Below are positions 34,108-44,635 of a stretch of DNA of 64,000 nucleotides, piece by piece. Numbering within the stretch: position 1 is the stretch's first letter; every line of letters begins with the position of its first letter. The stretch comes from Turnera subulata (Eukaryota; Streptophyta; Magnoliopsida; Malpighiales; Passifloraceae), in NCBI GenBank assembly GCA_028386065.3, contig JAKUCV010001844.1, positions 98,971 to 162,970 of the forward strand, given 5' to 3'. Below the pieces are notes generated by a model that searched no databases, had not been told where the DNA came from, and was given only the letters and a program-made list of their open reading frames with translations. A program made the position numbers and the translations under genes.

Positions 34108-36075
34108 ATGAACTTCACACGCCTCCTGCGCATATTACCACCCCATAATACCACCATCCAAACCCAGCAAATCCGCTTCTTTGCTCGAGCTCCCTTCCCC
34201 AACAAGGTCGTACATTACCTCCGGCGGGCCGAGCTCATCGACTCCATCCGCCTCGCTCTCCGCTCAAACCACCGCCCACCTCCAAACTCGCTTCCATCTC
34301 TTCTAAACACCCGTCTCTTAGACCCATTTGTGGCCACTCACGCCATCCGCTCTGCTCCAAATGCAGACTCAGCTCTTTCTCTTATCGAGTCTCTCAAAGC
34401 CGTCCCCCATTTCGCGCATAATCAAACTACCCTCCACGCCCTAGCCACGGTTCTTGCCAAGTCAGGCAGGGTGCAGGAGCTGAAGGCGCTGATTAGTGAC
34501 ATCAAGGGGAATAGATACGGTGACGTTCGTGTTAGTTTTATGAATCTTATGCAGTGGTATGCTGCTACTGGGGATCTAGAGGCGGTTTTAGATACCTGGA
34601 ATGAGTACAGGAGCTCGAATGAGAAGCGGGTTTGTGTTGAGTCTTATAATATTGTAATGAGTATGTATGCTCGGTCCGGGAAGGATTCTCTTGCCGTGGA
34701 GATCTTTTATAGGATGATTGATGAAGGAGCAATTCCCAATTGTAGAAGTTATACGGTTATGATTGAGCATCTTGTTGGTGTGGGGAGATTGGATGAGGCT
34801 TTCGAGATTTTTCGTGTATTGCCATTGATGAGGATGAAGAGGACTTTGAAGCAGTACTTGGTTCTGGTTGAAGGGTTTGTGGGTGCTAAGAGGTTTGGTG
34901 AGGTGAAATCATTGCTTGATGAAATGCGGATTGATGGAAAGTTTCCTGGTCGTGCAATGCGTTTATCCTTGGAGTGTTTGAGGGATGCTGGGTTTGTACA
35001 GGAGACGGAGGAGCTCCTTAGAGAAATGTCTCCGGATAATAGGATTGAGAGTATCGGATCGTCCGAGGACAGTAGCGGTGAGGATGAGAATGGAGATGTT
35101 GACCATGATGATGCACATGAAGATGTGAATGTAGTTCGGTTGAAACCATGGTTGGACCCGAAAGCTTTGGCAAATGCCTTGAGTAAATGGAGTCCTGAAG
35201 TGGTGTCGTCGTTAGAGGAAGCAAAATTTGTGTGGACAACTAGGTTGGTTTGCAAGGTCCTCAGGAACATTAGGTCCCCAGACATAGCTTGGAACTTCTT
35301 TTGCTGGGTTGCTTATCAGCCAGGATTTACTCATGATGTTTATACGGTTGAAAGGATGATGACACTTCTGGCAAAACATGGGAAAGTTGATTTGGTTGGT
35401 CAACTTATAAGTAAGATAAGAATTGAAGGAATGAGATTGCCTTTTAGTACTCTCAGGTTGATTATTGACTTCTATGGTGTTTCGAAGCAAGCTGATGCTG
35501 CTTTGAAGATCTTCCGGGAAGACAGATCTCTGTGTGGTCCGATTAGAAACTTTGACCTGATGCTTCTGTATTCATCTATCTTGCGAACGTTGACCAAGTG
35601 TAAAAGAAATTCTGATGCCACTGATGTGCTTGAAGAGATGATTTTGTGTGGGATATGCCCAGATATCCAGACATTCTCTGGGTTGATGTATCATTTTGCC
35701 CTGCAGGGAGATATTAAAACTGTACAGAAACTATTTTCTATGGTTAGGCAGAGTGGTGTGGAGCCAGATGCTTACATGTTCAAACTATTAATCCAAGCTT
35801 ATTGCAAATGTGATAGAGCTGCTCTTGCATGGAGGGTTTTCGAAGACATGAGGAACTCGAATTTGATGCCTGATGCCCCCACAAAAAATTTGCTTGTAAA
35901 GAGTCTCTGGAAGGAAGCCAAGCGGAAAGAGGCGGCCCTTGTGGAAGAAAGCTGCGATGAAACAAATAATGTCCTTCCGCTTGTATTGCAAGGTCATGTC
36001 TGGACAGTGAGTTCTGCAGATCTCAGTAGAGTTTACAAGATTTATTCGAACAGTTTTAAGTCAACACCTGGCTAG
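34108..36075 (+). CDS. P-class pentatricopeptide repeat protein, organelle-targeted
   Basis: PPR proteins bind organelle RNA and affect its stability, splicing or translation. This intronless frame has 655 residues from the chosen start. An in-frame Met 31 codons upstream exists, but MNFTRLLRILPPHN followed by an Arg-rich, acid-poor segment (IRFFARAPFPNK) looks like a mitochondrial or plastid transit peptide. Typical P-type motifs include SYNIVMSMYARSGKDSLAVE, SYTVMIEHLVGVGRLDEAFE, FSGLMYHFALQGDIKTVQK and MFKLLIQAYCKCDRAALAWR. An acidic insert rich in Asp/Glu near the middle splits the array. There is no E, DYW or SMR domain. It may correspond to Arabidopsis At5g66631, from memory only. Confidence 0.88.
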   Translation: MNFTRLLRILPPHNTTIQTQQIRFFARAPFPNKVVHYLRRAELIDSIRLALRSNHRPPPNSLPSLLNTRLLDPFVATHAIRSAPNADSALSLIESLKAVPHFAHNQTTLHALATVLAKSGRVQELKALISDIKGNRYGDVRVSFMNLMQWYAATGDLEAVLDTWNEYRSSNEKRVCVESYNIVMSMYARSGKDSLAVEIFYRMIDEGAIPNCRSYTVMIEHLVGVGRLDEAFEIFRVLPLMRMKRTLKQYLVLVEGFVGAKRFGEVKSLLDEMRIDGKFPGRAMRLSLECLRDAGFVQETEELLREMSPDNRIESIGSSEDSSGEDENGDVDHDDAHEDVNVVRLKPWLDPKALANALSKWSPEVVSSLEEAKFVWTTRLVCKVLRNIRSPDIAWNFFCWVAYQPGFTHDVYTVERMMTLLAKHGKVDLVGQLISKIRIEGMRLPFSTLRLIIDFYGVSKQADAALKIFREDRSLCGPIRNFDLMLLYSSILRTLTKCKRNSDATDVLEEMILCGICPDIQTFSGLMYHFALQGDIKTVQKLFSMVRQSGVEPDAYMFKLLIQAYCKCDRAALAWRVFEDMRNSNLMPDAPTKNLLVKSLWKEAKRKEAALVEESCDETNNVLPLVLQGHVWTVSSADLSRVYKIYSNSFKSTPG

Positions 36076-37333
36076 AGTTCTTGGAAGGATCGATTTCAAG
36101 ACTGTATGCCTGCAATTGTGTCTCAACATTATAGAAGAAACATCTTTTATCTTTTTGAATCCTGCCTTTTCTCTTCTCCTGTCTGCAAATCCATTCGAGG
36201 TAAATTTATGATCTGATTTAATTTGAAGAATTCTCGTGCAAGATTATGGCCTTAAGTGATCATTGCTTTTGTGATTCAATATCTCACTGCTAAATCAAGT
36301 GGAAAAATTTTCCAAGGGCATACTAGTTTTGCAGCTTTGTTGCTGAAGCTGCAAATAAGGGCTCAACATATATTTTTCATTAGTTCTGTTGTCATCCTGC
36401 ATAAATTCTGTTTTCTGAAGCATAATAACTAGCATTTTGAGTTTTCCTTGTGCAGCATTTTGATATCTACTTATCCTGTTTGACTTTGAAATTACAACTG
36501 GAATTCAAGTTCTCCGTTCATTTCACACTGTGTGCCTTTCACCTCTCGCTTCACAGTCGCACAACGCCAGTTTCTGATTTAATTAATTTATTTTTTTGGA
36601 TCCTGTTTTGGGCGGATGTGAAAGAGTGTTGATCCTTTAATTTGTCCACAAGTGATGAGACCGGAAAACTTTCTAGATTATGCTATTTATCTTTTATCTT
36701 TGGTTCTTTATGGCTTGTCTTGATGCAAAACAGTAGCCATCTTGATTGGATGTTTGCACGCATTTACGTGGGCCACCTTACTTCTACATGTAAGATTTTC
36801 ATACCAGCACAACTTGCATCCTTGTTAAATCGATTATGTTTCAGAGATAATATTGATTTTCATGACGTAGCAATCGTGAAACTCTCTAAAAAAAAGCCTG
36901 TTACTGGACATTGACTTTATAGTATACAGAACTGGTAGACAGGACAAAAGCTTGCCGTCCCAATTGGTGCTTCTGTTAAACTACCATGATTCCTATTAAA
37001 GATTCTCAACAGAAAGAGACTTTTTTTTTCCAAAAGTTGAATAGTAACGGGATCTTTTGTCATGATTGATGCTCTTGTATGTTTTCAGTTCCATAGATTT
37101 ATAGAATACAGAGCTAAATGCGTAATACTTATATCACGTCTACATCAGAGGAGGAGATAACTAAAAAGAGAACCATTTCAAAACCGGAGCTAGAGACAGC
37201 GCCTCTAAGATATTCAATAGAAGAAACTTTTTATTAATTTGGATCAAATGTCGGACACTGACAATGCTGGCTAGATTTTTTATCAACCTTGAGAGAGACT
37301 CTGCATATAAGGTTTTTATTTAGCTCATAAGAC
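36076..37333. other. intergenic DNA between PPR and LysM receptor genes
   Basis: The first part is the PPR 3' untranslated region. I see no gene in the rest. The last 100 bp include a TATA-like CATATAAGG near 37305, some 30 bp before the receptor start codon. Confidence 0.5.
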
Positions 37334-39226
37334 ATGATCACTTCAAAGCTTCACCATCCAAGGTTTGTAACAATGTCAATGTTTCTTCTGTTTCTCTTTT
37401 CCTCGGAAGCACTCTTTCTTTTGCTCCTTTTGTCTCCCACCAATGTCATAGCACAATCACCAGCTGCCACAAATTTTTCGTGCTCTACAGATTCATATGC
37501 TCCATGCCAGGCATATATTGCTTACCTTGCCCAGGCACCGAACTTCTTGAATCTGGGAAACATATCTGATCTGTTTGGGGTCAGTCGCCAGTTAATAGCA
37601 AGTTCTAGTAGCTTGGTTTCTGAGGACACCCAATTATTCCCAAACCAACTTTTGCTTGTGCCTATAACCTGTGGTTGCACAGGGAACCGTTCTTTTGTCA
37701 ATATCACTTACCAAATCAAGCCAGGTGACAGCTATTACTTTGTTTCGGTTAATGCATATGAAAATCTTACAAATTGGCAACTGGTGGAAGATTTCAACCC
37801 AAGTCTAGATCCTTTGCTCTTGCATCCTGGTGACAAAGTTATTTTCCCTTTGTTTTGCAAGTGCCCTTCAAAGGCACAGTCAGTGAACGGGATCCAGTTT
37901 CTAATTACTTATGTGTGGCGCCCTGATGATGATCTCTTGAAAGTGGCTGCAAAGCTGAATGCATCTGCCCGTGATATCGTGCTTGAAAACGACTACCAGA
38001 ACTTCAGTGATGCAGTGAACCATCCAATGTTAATCCCTGTATCTCAGTTGCCAGTTCTCTCTCAACAACATCCTTATCCTGAGCATAAAAAATCCAAGCA
38101 TCTTTGGATCACTGTTGTCATTGGAAGCATACTGGGGGTTGTTTTTATTGTCCTTTTGGTGACTTTTCTGGTCCATACTCATTCTTCAACAAAGAAGAAG
38201 AAGACTTTGGATCGCAATGGCTCTTGCTTAGAGACCACCGATCTCATTCAGACAAAGGAGCTCAAGACATTTGAGAGTTTTGAGCCCAAGACCATACAGG
38301 ATAAGCTACTTCCAGGGATCTCAGGATACTTGAGCAAGCCAGTGATTTTTGAGGTTAAGGAGATAATGGAGGCAACCATGGACTTGGGTGAACACTACAG
38401 AATTGGAGGATCGACTTATAGGGCCAACATAAATGGCCGGCTGTTAGCAGCAAAGAAAACTAAAGGTGACATCACAGAAGAACTGAAGATACTGCAGAAG
38501 GTAAATCATGCGAATCTGGTGAAGTTAATAGGAATCTCATCTGGAACAGATGGGATTTGCTTCTTGGTCTATGAATATGCGGAGAATGGGTCAGTGGACA
38601 AGTGGTTGCACCCCAAGTCTGCATCATCGTCAAGCTCTGTAGCCTTCTTAACTTGGACTCAAAGGCTGCATATAGCACTAGATGTGGCTACTGGCCTCCA
38701 CTATATGCATGAACATATTCAACCAAGCATCGTTCACAGGGACGTTCGTACAAGTAACATACTTCTTGACTCCAGGTTTAGAGCAAAGATATCAAATTTC
38801 TCACTGGCTAAACCTGCCATTGACTTAATGATTCCAAAAATTGATGTCTTCGCTTTTGGAGTTGTTTTGTTGGAATTGCTTTCTGGGAAGAGGGCCATGG
38901 TGACCAAAGAAAATGGTGAGATTGTCTTGTTGTCTAAGGAAATAAAAGACGTTCTGGAAGTTGCAGAGAAAAGAGAGGAGAGGTTTAAAAAGTGGATGGA
39001 TCCCAAATTGGAGAGCTTCTATCCCATTGATGGTGCTCTGAACATAGCGAACTTGGCAAGGGCATGCACTATGGAGACGGCTTCAGCCAGGCCAAGCATG
39101 GCAGAAGTTGTTTTTAACCTCACAGTTCTCACTCAGACTGCTTCAGAGACATTAGGAAGGTCTTCCACTGCTGGTTTAGAAGCAGAAGAAATTCCTCATA
39201 TTATGAATCCTGTCATCGCTCGTTGA
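37334..39226 (+). CDS. NFP: LysM receptor-like kinase of the NFP/NFR5 (LYR-I) type
   Basis: This group perceives lipo-chitooligosaccharides: Nod factors in legumes, and mycorrhizal or chitin-like signals elsewhere. The intronless frame has 630 residues; Met14 is an alternative start. After the signal peptide (cleavage near ALA/Q41) come three LysM units separated by CxC pairs (Cys113/115 and Cys175/177). The stretch from CQAYIAYLAQAPNFL to VPITCGCTGNRSF is characteristic of NFP/NFR5. A membrane helix spans about 257-280. The kinase-like domain keeps Lys374 and HRD (468-470). Its Gly loop is degenerate, DFG is replaced by SNF (487-489), and the activation segment is almost absent, with DVFAFGVVLLELLSGK following directly. 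It is therefore a pseudokinase like its orthologues and would need an active LYK partner. It is convergent with the next gene. Confidence 0.92.
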   Translation: MITSKLHHPRFVTMSMFLLFLFSSEALFLLLLLSPTNVIAQSPAATNFSCSTDSYAPCQAYIAYLAQAPNFLNLGNISDLFGVSRQLIASSSSLVSEDTQLFPNQLLLVPITCGCTGNRSFVNITYQIKPGDSYYFVSVNAYENLTNWQLVEDFNPSLDPLLLHPGDKVIFPLFCKCPSKAQSVNGIQFLITYVWRPDDDLLKVAAKLNASARDIVLENDYQNFSDAVNHPMLIPVSQLPVLSQQHPYPEHKKSKHLWITVVIGSILGVVFIVLLVTFLVHTHSSTKKKKTLDRNGSCLETTDLIQTKELKTFESFEPKTIQDKLLPGISGYLSKPVIFEVKEIMEATMDLGEHYRIGGSTYRANINGRLLAAKKTKGDITEELKILQKVNHANLVKLIGISSGTDGICFLVYEYAENGSVDKWLHPKSASSSSSVAFLTWTQRLHIALDVATGLHYMHEHIQPSIVHRDVRTSNILLDSRFRAKISNFSLAKPAIDLMIPKIDVFAFGVVLLELLSGKRAMVTKENGEIVLLSKEIKDVLEVAEKREERFKKWMDPKLESFYPIDGALNIANLARACTMETASARPSMAEVVFNLTVLTQTASETLGRSSTAGLEAEEIPHIMNPVIAR

Positions 39227-39488
39227 ATCAGTACAGAAGTAATTGAACGCATAAATAGATTTTCTCCAATGTATAAATAGAATACAACGAGTGTGAGAAT
39301 TATCTGATTGTACAGAACCAATTTTCTGTTTTGTTGTAACTGGATTTATTTTTTCAATGGCAATGCAACTTGAAATTACTCTCTTATTTTACACCTGTTA
39401 AACATATAGCTGAAACTTTAAGTACATCAAATCTGAAATACACAAGTACAAATCTGTAAATTAATGTCTAGCTATATCAACATTTGCA

Positions 39489-41354
39489 TCAGACTGTAAA
39501 CCTATTCTTGAACATCGACTCTGACCTCCAAATGTCTAGTTGAATCTTTGAAAGCAAGGAAACGATTTCTTCCATGGTTGGCCTACTTTCCGGTTCTTGT
39601 GCCAAGCAAGCTAGACTTAACTTCACCATTCGAAGGACAAATTCCCTCCGGTGCTTGGAGAGCAGATTAGGATCAACAAGGCAGTCAATTTCGGCTTCTA
39701 TGTCGATAATTGAAATTATTGCTTCTGATAATTGGACTTCTCTTCCATTCTGCATAAAAACGGGTTCCTTACCGGTGATCAATTCCAACAAAACGACCCC
39801 AAAAGCATATATATCAATCTTTGGAGTCACCAAGCCTGATTCTATATACTCAGGTGCCAAATAACCTTTTGCACCCATAGCCAATCTCATGGAAGAATTC
39901 ACATATTCTTCTGCCTCGGCCAAACAAGCTACGCTGAAGTTAGCAATCTTAGCCCTGAAATGCCTACTGAGCAAGATATTGCTGCTGCTAATGTCCTTGT
40001 GCACATATGGAGGATCAGCGAAGTTATGAATATAGTGAAGTCCATTAGCAACGTCCAACGCTATCTGAACCCTTTGACTCCAGCTCTGGAACTCACAGAA
40101 AGTCTGCTTGTGGATCCAATCCCTCAAACAACCATTTTCCATAAATTCATAGACAAGATAGTAGCCTCCCTGATGCTTACAAGCAGCATTAAGGCTTATC
40201 AGATTGAAGTGATTGATCTTTCTCAGCAAATTCACCTCATTAGAGACATCTTTTCTCATCTTCTTTATGGCTACCAGTTGTCCACCAATAACCCCGCGGC
40301 AAACAGAATCACTCAACTTGTTCTCAGTGCCAAAATCTTCTGTAGCCACAACTAGTTCATCAAAGGTATAGATTTTCAAGCCTTGATCTACCCTAGCAAC
40401 TTTATCAAAGAAATCGTCAGGTAGCACTGATTTCTTTTTAGCCTCTCTATCTTTTTGACATCCAAAGTGTGTCTTCTTAATCAATATAGTCAGTGATAGA
40501 ACAACAAAGAGGACCAGCAAGGGAATCCCAACTATAATCCAGACACGAGATGGAAAGGCTGGTTTTGGGGTTTGAATTGTGGTGTTGGAGCTTGACTTTG
40601 CAGGTGGAGAAGGATAGGTTTGAATTATGGTCTGCGAGCTTGAAGGTTCAGTCTTCAGTGGTACTAAGATTGTAGTAAATGGAAAAAGAATTGGATCATC
40701 TTCTGCAAACCCATTAGCAAAAGCTACACTCTTTATGCTTGCATTAAATCTCTTACTAATATTAGGAACTTTGTCTCCCCAACTGACCAAGTAAGTCAAC
40801 AGAAACTCGGTGCCTTCTCTGGTTTGATTATCTGTAGGACAAGCACACCTAAGTGGCACATGTAATTCCATGCCAACATGTAAGCCGAACTCACTATAGC
40901 TGTTTTCACTTATAAGAGTGTTACAGGAGGACAACCCTTCGTAAGTGTCGTTTGCAATGGTAAAATATGTGTCATAGATACTTGGGATAACATAGGAGGT
41001 ATTGGCCTGGTAGTACTTCCCTGAACAGGAACAAATTACAGGAACTAGCAACTCCTGATCAGTTGGCACAACTGTGGAGCTTAATATATTGTTAATTCGG
41101 GCAACCTCTGATGGGTCTGAGGAAATGAGATTTGATATTCTAGAGACTGTATTATAAGAAGGTTGAGATTTGTATATCAGGAAGGAAAGGCAGGACCGCT
41201 TACCATTGCAAGTGTAGAGAAAAGCTGGATTAGGACCATTTGCATCAGTTTGGTTGCAATCCAAAACACTATTTCCTGAGTAGCTCTGCTGTGCGTGGAT
41301 ATTTGAAGTTGCTAAGAAGAGTAGTATGAGGAAACTGTGAATAAACCGTTCCAT
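39489..41354 (-). CDS. LysM receptor-like kinase, divergent LYK4-type paralogue
   Basis: The intronless frame has 621 residues from Met at 41354, which begins a clean signal peptide (MERFIHSFLILLFLA...AQQ); an in-frame Met at 41441 would add 29 residues. The ectodomain has three LysM units with CxC pairs (VICSCSGKYYQ, LRCACPTDNQ). A Ser/Pro/Thr-rich stalk and a membrane helix follow. The kinase-like domain keeps AIKK and a long activation segment ending GYLAPEY, but HRD is HKD and DFG is ANF, so catalysis is doubtful. LYK4-like features shared with the gene at 42701-44635 mark an old tandem duplication, yet the two differ strongly, so they have probably specialised. A chitin or lipo-chitooligosaccharide ligand is inferred from the family. 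Confidence 0.88.
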   Translation of the reverse strand: MERFIHSFLILLFLATSNIHAQQSYSGNSVLDCNQTDANGPNPAFLYTCNGKRSCLSFLIYKSQPSYNTVSRISNLISSDPSEVARINNILSSTVVPTDQELLVPVICSCSGKYYQANTSYVIPSIYDTYFTIANDTYEGLSSCNTLISENSYSEFGLHVGMELHVPLRCACPTDNQTREGTEFLLTYLVSWGDKVPNISKRFNASIKSVAFANGFAEDDPILFPFTTILVPLKTEPSSSQTIIQTYPSPPAKSSSNTTIQTPKPAFPSRVWIIVGIPLLVLFVVLSLTILIKKTHFGCQKDREAKKKSVLPDDFFDKVARVDQGLKIYTFDELVVATEDFGTENKLSDSVCRGVIGGQLVAIKKMRKDVSNEVNLLRKINHFNLISLNAACKHQGGYYLVYEFMENGCLRDWIHKQTFCEFQSWSQRVQIALDVANGLHYIHNFADPPYVHKDISSSNILLSRHFRAKIANFSVACLAEAEEYVNSSMRLAMGAKGYLAPEYIESGLVTPKIDIYAFGVVLLELITGKEPVFMQNGREVQLSEAIISIIDIEAEIDCLVDPNLLSKHRREFVLRMVKLSLACLAQEPESRPTMEEIVSLLSKIQLDIWRSESMFKNRFTV

Positions 41355-42700
41355 TGGAATGCAACTTTTAACTAAAACTACTTGCAGGTAAGAGCTTGAA
41401 GACGTGAACATTGACATGAGAAACTGTGCACTCTGCAACATCGGCTTAAGTTTATTTTTTGAAATTTGTGTTGACTATAAAACGAGTTTAGCTGCAATTT
41501 GCTCGATAATCAACCTCAGGTTGTTGGTCTAGAATTAGAAATGGACATCTAAATAATTTAAACAGTAATTTGGTAGGCGCTGTGCAAATCATGGCATAAG
41601 CTATAGTGCCGTGGACCGGACGCCATACCAAAAAAGAAAAAAATGAGAAAGACTTCTTCAATGGCATCCTAGAAACCCCATTTATATATTCCATAATTTG
41701 TTACAATTCCAAAGTACTAAGACCCAAAACTAATGTATTCCCCAGGAAAGGACTACCATCAAGGTAGCCCTGAAAAAAATGATGTCTTAAGGTGGAATTC
41801 TAGGACTAGAGTTGATTGTCTTAAAGGTAGAGGAAAGTCAAGGCAAATAAGTTTAGTGCGGTAGATCGGATCCCTACAAGATAATTAAAAAAGAATTCAA
41901 GAATGGCGTTTTGCACAATTTGTTTATAGTATAGGACACTACGAAAGCAACCGAAAACAATTTGCAGAGGCTAGGATAGGGGGGGTTTTCCATCCTACCC
42001 CGAAGAGAAGAGACAAAAACCTCCATACTAGACCTGCTATAAGTTCAACAGCACAGCAATCCGTGAGGTGGTAAGGGAAAAAGATGGGGCTGTAGTAGAG
42101 GCCTGGCCTTAATGTTTTTTAGCAGAAAGGGCAAGTCTTATTTGTCCTTTGTTGAAATGGGAGAGTAACAGTATCAGCTATGAAGGTAGTTGGTGAGTAT
42201 CTACATATTGTTTAAACAGGTATAGCCTTATTTGGAGCCCTGCATAAAGTAATGCCACTTATTCCAAGTCTAGCACTTATTCTCCGAATTAATATCTTTA
42301 TATAATAGGCCATCTCATTCCAAGTCTAGCACTTATTCTCCAAATGATATATTATAAAATAGGTTTAGGTGGTGTCATATCTCGTGCAATAATTGATAGC
42401 TGTCGGTGAATATTCTTGGTTCCAAGAAGCTTAGAGACAAAAGGAAGAAAGAAAGACCGAAGAAGTCACAATAAGATATTCAAGTAGTATCATTTTCCAC
42501 CGTGATGACAAATTTTTAGGCTGAAGATTTCGAATATTGTCATTATACTTCTGAAATAACTTTTCTACAAAAGTATCTCGCTGTTATACTTTGTTACTAT
42601 TTGCAGAGGAAAAGGAAGAAAGGCGGTCTAAGACATAACAAGCCCCAAAATCTTACAATAATATGCGAACAGAATTCATTCTAGCTAGGTACACTTGTTG
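41355..42700. other. intergenic DNA between the two LYK4-type genes
   Basis: A TATATAAA box read on the minus strand lies near 41683 and could serve the upstream end of the 39489-41354 gene. A partial duplication of a segment reading ATTCCAAGTCTAGCACTTAT occurs at about 42260 and 42310. I see no gene. Confidence 0.5.
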
Positions 42701-44635
42701 TCAATGGCTCTTGCTTAAAGACTGATACCCAGAAGTACTGTTTGACGATTCCCAGGACAAGGAACTGGTCAAGATTCTTGTGAGAGAATGCACAATTTCA
42801 TCCACTGCTGGGCGGTCTGCAGGATTCTTGCTTAAGCAACTATCAACCAATCTGAGGACAAAAACAGCAAGTTCCTGAGGATAGTTTCCTTGCAAAGAAG
42901 GATCCATGAATTGCCTCAGATTCTCATGTCCATCCTCCTCAGAAAGAACATCACTCAACACATCTGATAAGTTGATGTTCTCCTCTGTGTAGAAAGCAGC
43001 TACTTCTTTCCCAGTAACCATCTCCAGCATGAGAACCCCACATGCATAGACATCAAGCTTTGTGGAGACTAGACCATTTTCCAAGTACTCGGGAGCCATG
43101 TAACCTCTTGTCCCAACAATATGCCTAGTCAAGGCAAATTCACCTGACAGCCCTTCTGCTGATCTTGCCAGCGCAAAATTTGCAATCTTAGCTCTGAAAT
43201 CACCATCCAAAAGGATATTGCTGCTTTTTATATCCTTGTGGACATGAGGATTATTAGTGAAACTATGGAGATAATTAAGCCCTGTAACCACATCCACAGC
43301 AATCTGTATCCTTTGCGTCCAATTCAAAAACTTCCCTTCATTGTTCATGTTGTAAATCCAATCACTCAAGGGTCCATTGGCAGCAAACTCATAAACCAGA
43401 TACCAGTTCCCATCATTGAAGCAAACGCCTGAGAGGCGAATAACATTAGAATGGCTGACACTGGTCAATAAATTTATCTCCTTCGAAACATCTCCATTCA
43501 TTTTCTTGATGGCAGCAAAATCACCGTTGATAACCCCACGATAAACAGACCCTCTAATCCAACAACTGGCGCTGAAATCATCTGTCGCAGCTTGAAGCTC
43601 TTCAAACTTGTATACTTTAACAGATTTAGCTATACTTGAAACGCTCTCCAAGAAATCTTGAGATTCTTCATCCGCCTTCTGGTAGAGTGGTTTCTCTTGT
43701 GCCTCAAAACTTTTGGAGGCAATAACTGGATCCGGCTGCCGCCCAGCTTTGCCGAAACATGCAAAGAAAACAATGGCACCGCAGACTATTGTAAGAGCAA
43801 TTCCTCCAACAACGCCAGCAACAACGTAAATCCATGTCTTGGATGAATTCTTGCCGGGGGAGGGGGAAGATGGTGGAGGAGGTGAAGATGAAGGTGGAGG
43901 GGGAGGCGGTGCTATGGTTTGAGAACTTGATGGTGGGTTTTGCAGGGGAACTAGGATGGTAGTGAAGGGATTAATGGTAGATCGCTCACCGATGCTATTA
44001 GCTTCAAGAGTCGTGCCAACATCTGCACCAAATCTCACACTAATTGCAGAAACAGTATCACCCCAAGTGACTACATAACTTAGCAGATACCTTATCCCTG
44101 CATCACTCTGGTTCTTCGTTGGGCAGGCACATCTCAGAGGAACAGTAATCCTTTCACCAGGAAAGATATCCTGACTAACTCTGGTGCTCTGGTTTTGGAG
44201 AGCTTGGCAGGTCGAGAGACCTTGATAGGTGTCATTCGCAATCAAGAAAAGATTATCATTTGGCTTAACAGGATAAGATGCGTTTGCCTGGTAGTACTCC
44301 CCTGAACATGAGCAGTTGACCGGAACTATTACCAGCTTGTTTGTCTCCAGTGCTGCTGCAGTATCCGAGACCTCATTAATTGCAGAAACCTGAGATGGGT
44401 CTGCATTCAAGAGGGTGGAGATGGAAGCAACAGTAGTGTAAGGGGGTTGGGATCTGAAGATGAGGTAAGCTTGGCAACTTCTGCTAAGGCCATTGCAGGA
44501 GTACCCAAGAACAGAATTGCCCTTGTTGGAACAATCTGTTGTGGCGCTTCCCTCGTAAGGTTGCTGGCCATGAACGAAAGTGTAGCAAAAGAAAATAAAG
44601 AAGAGACAAAGATAGACAGCAGAAACCAAGTTCAT
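42701..44635 (-). CDS. LYK4: LysM receptor-like kinase LYK4
   Basis: LYK4 assists chitin perception at the plasma membrane together with LYK5 and CERK1 in Arabidopsis. The intronless frame has 644 residues. A signal peptide ends near VHG/QQPYEGS. The order is CNGLSRSCQAYLIFRSQPPY, CxC pairs at 108/110 and 169/171, PFTTILVPL and a Pro-rich stalk (PPPPPPSSSPPPP). A membrane helix follows at about 268-293. The kinase-like domain (about 345-625) has AIKK and GTRGYMAPEYLENGLVSTKLDVYA, but HKD and ANF replace HRD and DFG, so it is a pseudokinase as in Arabidopsis. It is head-to-tail with its paralogue at 39489-41354, 1.35 kb away. Confidence 0.92.
   Translation of the reverse strand: MNLVSAVYLCLFFIFFCYTFVHGQQPYEGSATTDCSNKGNSVLGYSCNGLSRSCQAYLIFRSQPPYTTVASISTLLNADPSQVSAINEVSDTAAALETNKLVIVPVNCSCSGEYYQANASYPVKPNDNLFLIANDTYQGLSTCQALQNQSTRVSQDIFPGERITVPLRCACPTKNQSDAGIRYLLSYVVTWGDTVSAISVRFGADVGTTLEANSIGERSTINPFTTILVPLQNPPSSSQTIAPPPPPPSSSPPPPSSPSPGKNSSKTWIYVVAGVVGGIALTIVCGAIVFFACFGKAGRQPDPVIASKSFEAQEKPLYQKADEESQDFLESVSSIAKSVKVYKFEELQAATDDFSASCWIRGSVYRGVINGDFAAIKKMNGDVSKEINLLTSVSHSNVIRLSGVCFNDGNWYLVYEFAANGPLSDWIYNMNNEGKFLNWTQRIQIAVDVVTGLNYLHSFTNNPHVHKDIKSSNILLDGDFRAKIANFALARSAEGLSGEFALTRHIVGTRGYMAPEYLENGLVSTKLDVYACGVLMLEMVTGKEVAAFYTEENINLSDVLSDVLSEEDGHENLRQFMDPSLQGNYPQELAVFVLRLVDSCLSKNPADRPAVDEIVHSLTRILTSSLSWESSNSTSGYQSLSKSH

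Noticed and set aside
34749..35490. Minus-strand frames within the PPR gene
   Set aside because: Antisense shadows of a well-supported PPR coding sequence.
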